A stretch of 64,000 bases of DNA from Cyanoderma ruficeps (Eukaryota > Chordata > Aves > Passeriformes > Timaliidae). The notes under the pieces are model-generated. The model did no database searches, had not been told where the DNA came from, and saw only the letters and a program-made list of their open reading frames with translations. The DNA is taken from contig VZDJ01007755.1 of NCBI GenBank assembly GCA_008694505.1, forward strand, positions 4,093,790 through 4,157,789, read 5' to 3'. Shown here piece after piece: positions 36,640 to 49,600 of the stretch (position 1 is the stretch's first letter; every line of letters starts with the position of its first letter). The translations under genes and the position numbers were made by a program.

Positions 36640-37480
36640 CTTGCCTAGACGCCTGAGGGCTGCTCCGCCTCCCTCAGCGCACACCGGGGCGGGGGAGCAC
36701 CGCGGCCGCGGACACCCAGAGGCGCGGGGAGCCCTGGATCTCCCCCGGGGCTGTTTCCCCCACCGCCCCGGGGAGCCCCGGCTCCGCGGGCTCTCCCACA
36801 AGCGCGCCCCGACGCCGCCGGCCCCGAACGGGGGCTGCCCCCGCCGCCGCCCTCGGCGCAGGCTGCTCCCGGGAACGGGGTGTCGAGGGCAAATCGATGC
36901 CTCTCAGTGCTGCCGAATCCCACCTCTGCAGCCCCGCGAGGGGCTCCCTGGCTCCTGCCGCTGTGGCCGGGATCGGGCAGCCTCCTCCCGCCGGGGAGCA
37001 GTGATGGGAAAGCGGTGAGGCGCTCCCGCATCTCTTTTGCGTTTTCGCATCCTCCCCGCACCCCAAAAGGGCAGGTTCCCCCCTGCTTCGGCTTCCCCCG
37101 TCCCGACGGCGGTGTTCAAGCAGGGACCCTCCCGGGGGCTTACTGGGAGGCGGCAGTGGGTGTGCAGAAACTTCCCGCGAGGAGCTGGGGAAAATTTCCA
37201 GGACGACTGGAAGAAAATAGTAAATCCCTCACCCCGAACCAAATCCCAGGGAAAAACTGCTCCAGCAGCCGGAGGCGATGCGGTGGCGGTGCTGGGCGGC
37301 GCTCGTTCTGGGCTGTGCGAGTTCCCAAGCTTTGCGCGGAGCTCGCCTGTGCAGCCCTCCAAAACTCTCGCAGGAGAGATTTCCAGGGAACGTTCTCCAG
37401 AGGAAACAGATACCAGCGAGTGTTGATGCCACTCGGGCCGGTAGCAACGGGTGTCCAGGGCAGGGGTTGACCCCACACAG
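36640..37480. other. CpG-rich block just downstream of the CRH poly(A) sites
   Basis: Immediately after the AT-rich 3' end the sequence turns GC- and CpG-rich again for about 0.8 kb, then returns to normal composition near 37480. Overlapping frames on both strands (up to 196 codons) show no recognisable domain and are attributed to composition. It may be an orphan CpG island, an enhancer, or the start of a non-coding RNA. Confidence 0.6.
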
Positions 37481-40400
37481 CCTAACCAGCCTGCACTGCC
37501 AGCTCACCAGTCCTGCTGGGGCACAGCGCAGCCTTATGGCCCCACACAGGCCCCTGCCAAAACAGCGCGCTGAGGGCCTGGCTCGGGGATTTGGGAAAGA
37601 TCCACACGTAACCCTAGTGCAGAGCTTGACACCTGGTCCCCTGTGGCACCAAGCGCTCCCGGCAGCCTGCCAATCTCTTAAACACTACTGAGTGTTGGCA
37701 CCCTACTCCCAGTGACAAGAATCGCAGAGTGTTGCCTTCAGTACAACTTGCAGAGCCTCTTTTAAAACACAAATTTGGTTTCATTTGATGGCTCAACATC
37801 TGCAATGCACATAGAACAGGACAGTCAGCATCTGCCTTTTCTACAGCACAGCACAGGGGCTTTGAATTAAACCTTGAGTGAGTACCTGTGACCACCTTAT
37901 TGCACTCTGGTTTCATGTAAGAACATGTCCCCTTTGACACACACACCAGTGGCTGAGAAGACACTGACACATGTTACGGCTGGACAGACTGGGCAGCACT
38001 ACAGCAACTGCCCCACATACTCAGAGCTGTGTGGGCTCTTGGCAAGTGCTTTTGATACGTACATCTTCCTCACTCCTGCCACTGGGAACCTTCCGTACAA
38101 ATAATGTGTTTCTGTGAGTGTCGTCTGCTGTGGCTTAGTAGGAAGAGCGAGTGCAAAGGAAGAAATGGCAGCTTCCTTCTTCCCTCCCGTGTTCAGCCTC
38201 CGCAGCCTGGGAGGCACCAGTACTGCTAGACACAACCCTGACTTGGGGCTGCCAAGGACATGACAGTGTCACTGAAGTCACCAGCACTGACAAGCGGGGA
38301 CGCAGGAGGATACTGAGGAGGAACACTGTTTTGGCAAAGGATGCTACTAGAGAATATCATACCAGCATTTTAGCTAAGAACATTGGTGAAGTGTTTACAC
38401 CTACATGGGGACGTGCCATCAAGTGAGTTACAAAACTAGCAGTGCTCAGCCTAAAGCTGTAGTGATGCTTCTTCCCCCTTGGAAGCAAGAAATTATTGGA
38501 AAACACTCTGACTACAATACATATAAGTAATCTGTCCACACACTCCCCTCCCTCTCAGGTCTGTCAATTCAAGTGTGTGATGTGGAGGTCAGCTGAGATC
38601 CTAGGAATGAAACCTGCTTGGATGTCCCTTCCCAGGCCAGTTTCTTTGCTGACTGCAGCCAGGCTGCCTGAGCTCATGGTCCTTCCGAGGAGAAGCACAC
38701 CAGAAGCCAGCCAGAGTGAGTCATCATTCATTCAGTGAGTTCAACCAGGAGAAGGAGAAGACATGACGAGCCGGCTCGTCACCCCTCTCACTGCTCACGG
38801 GAGCTTCCTCCACTCGTCCTTGAGGGCATGGTTCAGAACCAGCCTGCAAAGGAAGGAAAGGTTGATAAATGGAAGAGGAAAATACGAATTGCATTCAAAT
38901 CCATAAGATGTCACAATGTGCAGGGAAACACAATGAAGTGGGAAAGAAGGGAAAAGGCAGGGAGCGTGGAAATTTGGAAAGTTAAGACAAGACTTCCAAC
39001 ACCAAAGAAGTCAGAGGGACTTTTGGCATGACCAGCATCTGAGGAAGGATTATGCTGGGGGAGCGTGTTGCATCTGTGCAAAGGGCTTAGTCCTGATTTG
39101 GACCTCTGGAATATTATTGCACTGAAGGTGATAAATGCCTGTTCAGAAGTGATCCTGAGCCAGCTTGGCTTGTGTAGCGCTGGGCCTCCAGATTGATGTG
39201 AACCAGAGCCAAATGTTATTGCCAGTGCATTGCCACTCAAAATGATACTTGTTCTGCTGTTATGAAATCTGCCTTGGAAGTGTTTTCTCTCTTTTTTTTT
39301 TTTTCTTTCCTTTAAAGTCTTCTAATATTTATTTCACTTCAATTTAACTCAGAGGAGGAACAGGAAATAAATAATAGATATAAATACAGATATAGAGATA
39401 TAAACTTCAGTTACAGCCCTCTTTTTTTTTGCATAGGTATCCTACACTTACAGTAGAAAAAGGAATCTGCACATGTATACTGTAGCTGCTAATAAAAGGA
39501 TTTTCTAAATTAGTTGAATATTTAACAGACCAGTGTAATAGGCAGAAATATTTTACTAATTCCAGATCCCTTTGGCAAAGAATGAAGACTGCTTTGCGAT
39601 AGTATCAGGAATCCTGTTGAAGATAAAATATATAAAAATTGGTGATTTGCTAGCTAAGGAAAGTCTTGTGTCTTCATCATTAAAACCACAATTTAGCTTG
39701 CAATATACACGATTTTTTTGCCCTTTGTACTCCTAGATGCACACATACATTATTGTACATTCCCAAAATCAAACCAGCCAGTCTTCTTTGTGCTGGGTTT
39801 TAGCTTACTTTGGAAACCTCAGCACGGTCTCGGATGAACAATTTGATGTCAACATACTACTCAATAGAGGGCAAATGACAAAGTAGTATCCTCTGAATTC
39901 CAACATCTCAATCATTTATAGAATTGTCCTAAACCAGAAAATTACTAAAGCAGTGTTGCTCACAGACACATCCAGGAATAAACATTGAAGCCAGGATGTT
40001 TATGAAGAACTGAAGCATGGGATGCACGATTTTCATAAGCATTTTTGTAAGAACTTACTGTTAAAGTGTACTACAAGAATAAGTAAGAACTAGTGGTATG
40101 TTAAGTATAAATTGTCTATTGGGCTTCATTCCAGTTACTATCTATTTAAGTGTCACCAACAAACAAGAGAATATGAAGGTATAAAAGAAATACATCTCTG
40201 TTTCTTCATATCTAATTAGGGTTCACAGTACCATTTTTATCAAGATCTTTGATTGCTCTAAATTGAAACAGCCCTATTAATTTCAATGAAATATTATCTG
40301 AGAAACTGCTTTACTATTTGAAATGTGGACCAATCTTTGACTTAGATTCATATTTTCAAAGCAAGGCACTCATTGCAACTTACTGCAAAACCCAAACATG

Positions 40401-40986
40401 GATCTTGCAGATGAAAACAGCTTTTGCCTGCTAATTTTATAATGTGTTTTATCGAGACCACAAGCATGGTGAAAACATGGGAGAAACAGCTGCCTACTTG
40501 ATGCAAAAGCCCATTTCCAGCAATGCTGGTGAGAAGGGCGGTCGCCCAGGCTCACGCAAAAGTATGGTAAAGACTTGGGCCCAGGGGGCCAGACCTTCAG
40601 CTGAAAGGCAGGTAGCTAATTGAGGCCTGATTGTAGAAGATCTGCCTCTTAGCCCTGGAAAGTGCTGACTGCAAATCTTTCAACCTGATTACACTAAATA
40701 CATGGCTAGACTTTCTGAGTTATGAGGCATTTGGCACTCTCTTGATCTTGGTAGATGCAGGAGCGTAGGTGGTTTATTAGTCGTTTCTGATGCTGAAAAT
40801 GTTGCCTTTATTTTTGGAAGGGCAGTCAGAGTGCCCAGACTAGCTAAGAGTAATTTTAAAACTGGTTGTACCATTTTGTGCACCAAGCCCTCAGCAGTGT
40901 GTGCAAGCAGAAATGGGACAACCCTCCCCACTTTTCACCCTATAAAGGAATAGGACTGGCAAGAGGTTTAAAACACAATTCCTGCC

Positions 40987-41034
40987 TTTTTTTTTTTTTT
41001 TTTTTNTTTTTTTTTTTTTTTTTTACTTTAATCC
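40987..41034. repeat. Poly-T tract with one N
   Basis: A 48-base T homopolymer interrupted only by an undetermined base at 41006. It could be a slipped homopolymer or the A tail of a minus-strand retrocopy, but no gene-like sequence adjoins it. Confidence 0.85.
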
Positions 41035-44000
41035 ACACTGGTACCTTGCCACTTCTCTTCCTGTGCAAGGAAGGCTTCCTAGTTTAGCACTTCCACTTGC
41101 TATTCTAACCAGCCACTATTCAAAAATTACATTAAATCAAGATTAACTCCAAAGCAAAGAACTACGTACGAGTTTAAAGTTGTGCTGAGTGTTTCATTTG
41201 AACCCAATGTATAAGAAGAAAGAAAGAAAGCACAATGCAATGACAGACTGGCAAGCTGACTGCATTACCCTGCTAACCACTGCTGCTGGTACATTTCAAG
41301 CAAAACAATCTTTGTCTGCATCGCTGCCAGAACTGTATTTCATAATGTGTTAACTCCTTCATATTTTGCTGCGATGACATCTTCCTGTGTCAGCAAAACA
41401 ATGTTGGAACTCCAACACATTCCCACTGGGTTTGGCTGGATGAGGCATTTGCTCCCTGCGCCTTGCTGCACTCAGCAGGCTGCTAGTCTGCAATACCTTG
41501 ATGTGCCTTTCCAAGACCAATCATTTTCCATCACACCCAGCCAGGAGTGAAGCAAGCACAAAACTGACAGTAGGGCCATTACTTGGCTTTTAGGCTTGTG
41601 TTTTCACACCTGTGACACTTCAGTGTTTGTCTCTGAATCATCCAGTGACTGAGGTATGCTCTCTTCGTGTAAGACAAGAAACCGTCAAAAGGTGCCAGCA
41701 GCAACTTCGTCCATGTTATTTAGTCTATTCTTTCCTTTCAACAGCAGCCCCACACACTTCAGAGTTATACACTGTGCTGGGATTGTCCAAGACAAAGATT
41801 TCAGCTGTAGATTTTACAGAAAAAGTCCTGTTTTGAACCGGGCTGTGATTGTGAAAGACAGAATGCAGAAGCAGGTCACTGGGATTAAGGCATCTGACCG
41901 CTCTGTAGGTCCTTGTAATCTCATGCTGGATTATCTCGCTCTCCCTGTTACTGCAACCCTACTCTGCTCCCAAAGGAAAGCTCAGTGCTGAGCACGGCAC
42001 AGCCCTTGCCACACGCCTTTAAGACAGTCCAGATTCAACACTTCGTGTCTATCCATTGCTGTTAGGTAACTTGTCAAGCTTCTACCTGAGCTTTATCTTT
42101 GCCTTGGAGATCTCATGGGTAGGACTTGTTTCTCACATTACCTAGAATAACAAGTCCCAACCCTTTGGGTCCCTAAAAGTAATAAGGAATAACTAAAGTG
42201 TTTACCTCAGATTACATTAATCACATTAGGCCAATGCTGAGAGAGTGCTGAATGCTTACACTTTGATTTATGTTTTCCCCTGTGGTGTTGAGTGACATCA
42301 GATGGTGCTTTCAATAAGCACCAGGAATTTTCACCAGGCCAGCTCATGAAGTGGGGAGAGAAGTACAGCATGCATGACTGATGGTTGGTTTTGTTCCTCC
42401 CATAAGCAAAGTCCAGACCGGAGTTTACATGCCAGTTTTATGGAGGTGCTGAGTAACCACAACTCCCACTGAGCAGCCATTCAGCACTCCTCAGCATCTG
42501 GCATGCTAGAATTTGCATGAATAAACACTATAAGGATCTCAGAATTGAGCCTGATGAGTAATTTCAAAGTTGCAAATATTCAGCATCTTTCAGTATTTGC
42601 TTCCTTAAGCAGGGCTCTACTTAAATCTGTGTAAGGTTCTTGTAAAAGGGTGTGGAGATGACGAAAGAGGTCAGTGGGATGGTTTGTCATAGCTTTTTCA
42701 TTTATTAGGTCCCAGCAGTTATCCTATTTATGCTGGGGAAAAATATGTAGACTAGACCTTTTAGATATTTGAAATACAACAAAGTCTACACATTGTCTTC
42801 TGCTTTACCAGCACTAATCTTTGTAGCCTTTAGGTACAAAGGCTGGGATCTGTATTGACAAATTTTAGTCATCCAGAAACAAGATATTCACTCAAGCAAA
42901 CTCCATTCATCCCCTCTAATGGGAGTGATTGGAGAAATGCACAACCAGAGAGTGATTTGTCCCATCCTCAAATAAGTGGTTTGCCCTCTGGAGGTACCTG
43001 CTTCTTTCTGCTGACTCTACAGACACGCTGGGTGACCGGGTTAGACTAGATCTGGCTTTTAAGCAATTATACAAGAAAGAATCCAGCCAAGTATTTCGGA
43101 ATATCAAAAAACTCCTTGATAGGGATTCAGAACTTTGACTGCAGTATTGTTTTACAAGACCACAAACTCTTAAATTTAGGAAGTGGGGAGGAAAGGTGAA
43201 GGGCTGAATATGGCTTCATAATCTACTTTAATGCAGATGGATGAGGTGGTTGGTTACAGCCTATATGAAGGTTTTCTGGAGCAACAATGCTAACCAGAGC
43301 AGGTTCTGCCCCTTGGGTCCCCATTCACCTCTTCCTGCTTTGGTTCCATGGTTCATTGCACATTTGCATTGCTGCAGCTCTTTGAAGGGCTGTGCTAAGA
43401 ATGGGAACGACACTGGAACGACACCCATTTTTTTGTTGGTTTTTTTGAGGTGAAGGAAGATATTTTTAAACCTGGATCATTTGAATGATTTGATTTCAGC
43501 ATAGCTCAACAAGCAGCTGCCTCAGTACAAATGCCCAGTAAGTGGTGGCATCTGGGCAGCAAGAGGCAGGGCCATTTGGTAAAAAAACCTCCCGAATAGC
43601 CTTTGCTGCCACAGGAAAAAAATGGATCCACGCCCTTAGAGGCACATGAACTATCCAGTGCCTTTGCTGCCTCCTCTTGATTCAGCAGGAGAGCAAGGGC
43701 GTGAATTTGTTAGAAAGTGTGGGTCTTGGAGAGAGTGAAAGTACAGGTTTCTTCCAGGGTTTCTGTAACCTCAGAAAATGAGCTAGAAATTAAATTTAAT
43801 TCCCATTTTTAGCTGGCTTGTTTAGAAACAACCCCTGGTGTTGACAAGAACAGGCATGATTAAAAAATGCTAGCTGGTTGCAAAGCAATCACAGAATTTG
43901 TAGGCTATGTTTGTCTGCCTCAAATGTCAAGTGTTACACTTCTGGCACTCAACCCTGCCAGGCAGCGGAAACAAAGGGAGCACAACAGGTTATTTTTAAA

Positions 44001-46660
44001 TAGTTTAAACTTTAGTTCAAGCATTTTGTTTTCATATTTTTATGCAGTCTAGCTCCTTCAGCATAACACCTGGCAGCTGTCACAACAATATTGTTTCAAA
44101 GCTAAGAGGCTGCTTATTTTGCATGGATTTTTTTTTTTTATCAGTAGGAATCAACAGAGCATTCTACAAAATATTTGCTACAATTACCTGCCACAGAGAC
44201 ACATAAGGTTGCAGGCAAAATTATATGCACAGACAAGCCCCATCAGATCACTCTCTTAACAGTGGTCAGTAAAGATTTTTAGAAGTCCATTGGGAGGAAA
44301 TGCCTTTCTTCCATAGATTGTCACTATATTACAATCAACATTATGTGAATAATGTCTAATCGAGAGTCTCTTACATAATGATCTCAAAGTGGTAAAATAT
44401 ATTTCAGAGGAAAACAGCCCAGCTGGCTTATTTTGGTATAGGTCCCATGCATCTCCACAGGACATGGAGGTCCAGACACTTGAACCTGTGGTGGAAACTG
44501 CATTAGAGCAAGGTGTGGGAGAGTTTTCTTCTCAGCATTAATTGGGACAAATGAAATACAGTTCCCTTATGTAAGTCACCTATTTTTTCATAACTCAAAG
44601 AAGAAAAGGCAGAAATAACATAGTAGTGTAATGTTTGACCCATTGCTGCACCTCATTGATACAACTTTTTATCGAGAGTAATTAAATACATATTTGCATG
44701 AAACTTAGTCCTGCTACTGTCCAGGAAAATGAAGGAAACCCAAGAGTAGAGTCTTAAAAACATGTGAATGTTAAGGCTGCATGATCAGAACAGTCTGTCC
44801 TGCATTTCTCATCATTCTTCGTTCCTCTTGGAGTGAAGTTTTTTTGGGACCTCCTGATCAATGAGCCTTTTACCATTTCTGCTCACTTCCAGCCCTGCTG
44901 GAGAACTGTCTAGCAAAGGAACGATCCTATTGAGAGGCTACAGGAGTAAGTGCTGGTCACGTAGTGCATGCTGGTCACCAGTGCCAGGAAGCTACTCATC
45001 AATATTAGCTCTTCCCTCTTCCTCCTACTGCTGCTTTGTCACACAAATAGATATGACTTAAGATGAACAAGTTAAATATGAAGTAAAGATCTTCCAAGAA
45101 CTTCTCCATGGCAGTAATCAATCTAATCCACGTTGTCAAAACTTGGCTATTAGCCTTCAGGAAGGAGTAGCAAAAATAGTAATGGTTTAATGTCCTGTCT
45201 ATCTCTGTCAGGCAGTTTTTCCTTTTACTAATATGGACTTTTGTACATCAAAGCTTTCTCTTCCTCTGCAAATGGCACTTTTGGAAACCCAATGAATGAC
45301 ACAGAGTGATAGTTCAGACTGTGATTCATCCTGGAGCTCCATTCATGGGATCAGATAACAGAGCCAGCATAGCTTTGAGGTGTGTAGACATACACATCCC
45401 ATGCTTGGAGACTCATCCTGTGCTGCTCACGTTGTGAGTGACTGACTGACCAGGGCTCTTTTAAGCATTGCAGGGGGTGAGGGCGGTGTATGTGAGCTGT
45501 GGACACAGCACAGCTTCCCTGAGAGACAAAACCAGTGGAGGTGCAGGACAAAAAGCCAGACTGTCAGCTAAAGCAACTTGCTGCCATTCCTAAAAGCCAC
45601 CACATAACAGAAAAAGAAAGTCTTGGCCACAGTTACAACATTTTTTTCCCTCATCAGCTGTTGCTGCTACCACTTTTTCTTTGTGTGCTCATTTTTCCAT
45701 GTCTCCAGTTGCCTGAATATGTTCCTTTACTGCAACCACAGCAACTGAAGCTGTTATCCAAGCTATGACTCTGCTCCAAAATGCCAAAATTGCTCAGTGA
45801 GTAGCACTGCATTGCCCAGATGGATGTCTGTCACGTCAGATCTCACACTGTAATCTCCGCTTGCCCGTTAGCAATGCTGGCCTGCTTGCACAGCACTCAG
45901 CCAAGTGACGAGCAAGATATTAAATCAAGCTTCCCTCTGTCCATCTCACACTGTTCTCAGGTGAAGTCCAAGGAAGCTGTGGTAATTTCTGCTCTTAGAG
46001 CTTTGGATTCAGTCACAGTTATTGACCAGGTATTGACAGGGTATAGAGTACAGATCGCAGTCACTGTCACCAGAGGGAAGCTTGGAAGTGACCTGCATCT
46101 GGGCAGGCACCAGCTCAATTTTTCTAAAAAAGAAATTTATTTATTTCATAAAATTAAATTTTGAAATTGTGCATAAAGTTCAAAATGAATGTATTTTAAA
46201 AACAAATCTCTTGCCAGATGTTGAAGAGGCTTATCACCACTAATGTGGGAAATGGCAGCTAAATTTTCCCGGTAAGGCATTTTGTAACAGAATAAGTCAC
46301 ACAGCAAGTGTTTCATAATGAACAAAAACCACTTGTACAGAAGTGCTGAGCCAAGTGTGCTCTGAGTGACTGATCTGTATTTCAATCACCACCTTCAGTG
46401 GCTGAGATAGACTCAGGCAGATCTTATAGGGTGCTCTCTAAATTGAAAAGAGCAATGAGAAATTCAGATCGCTTATCCTCCAGGACAGTGAGATCCTCAT
46501 TCTCTGTTCAGTCAAAGGCATGAGGTCTGTGTTTGACATCTGTAGCATGGTTTGAACATTGCAGCACCTCTTGGCTGGCAGCCAGGGATAACAGGTTTTT
46601 TTAATTAGTCACTAGTCTCTTACTTAATGACCTGAAGATTATTGCAAAGATGCCAGGAAT

Positions 46661-46698
46661 ATATATCACCTGAAAAGAGATATATCACTTGAAAAGAG
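46661..46698. repeat. 19-bp tandem duplication
   Basis: ATATATCACCTGAAAAGAG at 46661-46679 is followed at once by a copy with one change (C to T) at 46680-46698. Confidence 0.85.
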
Positions 46699-49600
46699 AC
46701 ACGAGACTGAATCATCACTGCTTGAATGTCTGTCTCCCTATTTTCCATTTAATTTTGGCTGCAAGTGCAACCCTCCTGGTCTTTATCTCCGTTTTGAATG
46801 CATGGTAGGTGGGCACTGCAGGGTGCTGCAGTCCAGCCTCTTGCCTGCTCACAAGCTTGGAAACCCTGCAAGTGGAATGATACCCTATCCAAACACTGGG
46901 GCTTAGGCCCAGTCAACTAATTACCACCAGTGGGATTTTCAATCACATAGGCTGATTTAAGGGCATTTAAATATTGATCCATCTCTAGTGGTTACAGGAC
47001 TACCAGTGCTGCTTTCCAGAGGTGAGTGAATGGCTGCACTGAAAGCCTGGGCTGTCTCAAGGCAGTAAGGTAACTAACCAAATATTCCACAAGCAGATGG
47101 TTTGTGTAGTTGTGACATACATCTACCGTAATGTGATGTAAACCAGAAACAGTTCAGCCGTGATTAAGAAACATTTTTTGTTTACATTCTATTTCCCTTT
47201 CCAAACTCTTCAACAATGAGTGATGCTTGGAGGAGGAGGCTGAATGGAGGTAGAAACCAGTATTTAAATGAGCTAGTCACAGAAAGACAATGTCTACGTG
47301 CGCCTGGCTTTGTATTAATTTCAACAGGAAAAATAATTTTGTCCAAACTGTCATTGTGGAGATCCTTTTACTAGTAATAGACTGAAAAAAATTGAAATAT
47401 CCATAAATCAGATGGTATCTATGACTCACCAGACAAACAGCAGAGCAGACTACTTGAGGGAAAACTTCAGGTGAAGTATTTGCCGTTCATACTAATTATG
47501 AGAAACTGTTGTCTGAAATCTGGTCTTCATGCATTGCCCTCACGACTCATCACTGCTGCCTCTGAATCACCCAGATAATTCTCAAAATTAAGGGAGAGGG
47601 AGGTGTTAAAAGAGGAACAATCTAGACTTTCCTGATTTCCTCTGCAGGTATTGCCAAACTGAGGGGAAAAAATTCACCTGAAGCACAAAGTCAAGATACA
47701 AAATGGAAATTTACAGGCAAAATTTGCCACCAACTGAACATCAGCCAGAGTGGCCACAGACATAGCTACTATCACTGAGTCCCAACTCACTGAGTCAAAC
47801 TACGGAGTAGCAAAGGCAGAATTTCTTGAATGCTAACTGAGTGTCTTGCATCCAATGTTTGTCCTATAGTTCAGGTACAGGCTGAACTCTTTCACTGCTC
47901 CCTCCACAGCCCACCCCCCGCCTTCCCATGTGAAATTTAAGAGATGTTTAGGAAGAAGATTGAAACAGAGTTTGATTTGGGCTTCTATACCAGCTGATTC
48001 AAGGCTCTCCTACAAAAACCTCAGCTTCATGGAGGACAGATGACTCATTTTCATTCAGTCAAAACTTGCAGATTTTTAATGCTACAGGAATAAACCCATC
48101 AATTTTCTACCTAAGGAAAGGCAAAATACAGGTATACCAAGATCTAGATTGCAAATATCAAGTTGATTTTTGCTGTCTGCATTCCTGGATCTTTCATTAG
48201 CACTAAACACACTTGTGTGTTAGGGAGCAGAGAGCCTTTGGAGCAGCAGCTGGTGTCTTGAAAGAGAGCTTGGAAGAGGCCATGAGTATGGCTGATGCTA
48301 ACAAACATCTTGTTCTGCTCTGGGGCAAATTGTGGGAAGGCTGTGTTGGGTGTGCAAGAGGGAACGGAGACCCTTTCTTGGCACCGTTCCTGCAAGATCC
48401 AGCCTTGCAAGGCTTCTCCTGAGCAAGAAATCCCTCTTGGAACAGCTGGCTTAAAGCAGGTACTTGTCTTCCCTACCTGAGCAGATTGGCAAGACTGAGT
48501 TTCCAATTTGGTGAAGAGAACATTTATTATTTGTGTGTTCTGCTGCCATGCTTGTGCAAACATCCCAGAGCAGTGCTGTGCTAAAATGTGGGACTGTGCC
48601 TTTTATACCCTGATGGAAAAGTGGAGGTATGTGGGCAAAGAGCACAGCGTAATCTCTTGGCCTTATTTTCATTTTCAATGATCTTATTTTGTCCATGTTG
48701 TCTGCATATTGACATGGCAACTAATCAGCTGAAACTTGGCTAAATACTGACCTCTCTGATGTGATTTAAAGCTGTCTGATGGAAAAAAATTGAAGGATCA
48801 CCAGCTGAAATTGAAATACTCAGCAGCAGGGCAAAGAGAACTACAGTACATGAATACAGAGAGGACTGTCCTTATGGTAATCCTGGCAGATGGCATAAGG
48901 ATGCAAGCAAGTAATAGAAAACTTTAAAACTAATGAAACAAGATTAGCATAGGCCATTCCATTAGTATTTCTCCTCCCAAACAGTTCAGTCCTGATTATA
49001 TTTTATATCCTCATGGAATTAAAGCACTGTACTTGCTGGCTGCAAAAGAAAATTAGATCAGGCTACTGTTTGTGGATGATTAACTTGCATTTCCTTTCAG
49101 ATTAAATGTATATGCTGGAGTTCTTTGGAGCCACAGACAGACCCTTCTCTTATGGGGCATTTGAGCAAAAGAATGCAGCGTCCAGTACTTCATCTTAGGT
49201 GAAATAAACTGGGTAACCACAGACAGAGAGAAACCAAGACTTTCATGAACGCTCACAAATTATATGGTTTCACTGCATGAGAGATGTTGCCGACAAAATA
49301 TGATTAGGAAAAGTTGTGGTACTCCAAGATCTGTTTCAGCCACGCACTGGAAAGGGCTGCTTGCTAATGTGTGTGTCACCTGCCACTAATACATCCCTCC
49401 CCATGGTGGCAAGGCAGTTCACTGATGCTATTCCTGCTCCCTGTGTTGTAATCATATGCTGCTGGTTGTCATCTCCACAGGCTCAGATCCCCCTGGCTTT
49501 AGACCCTGAACAGGGGCAGCTGGGTTGGGAGCAATGTCACCTCCTGCTCAGCAGGCAGGTGGAAGAGGTGCCAAGCGAGAGGCAGCAGCTGCTGCTGAAC

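Noticed and set aside
36641..37478. Frames up to 196 codons downstream of CRH
   Set aside because: Same reason: CpG-rich block, multiple overlapping frames on both strands, no recognisable domain or splice structure.
43010..43070. CR1-like words GGTGACCGGGTTAGACTAGATC
   Set aside because: Only one word resembles a CR1 tail; the AGGTCCCTTCCAACC block and the ATTCTATG repeat are missing.
48780..48830. Minus-strand bases coding F-N-F-S-W, considered as the missing last TRIM55 exon
   Set aside because: A stop follows the tryptophan at once, the expected LNSLNE is absent, and it lies about 5.4 kb past the previous exon. Most likely chance.
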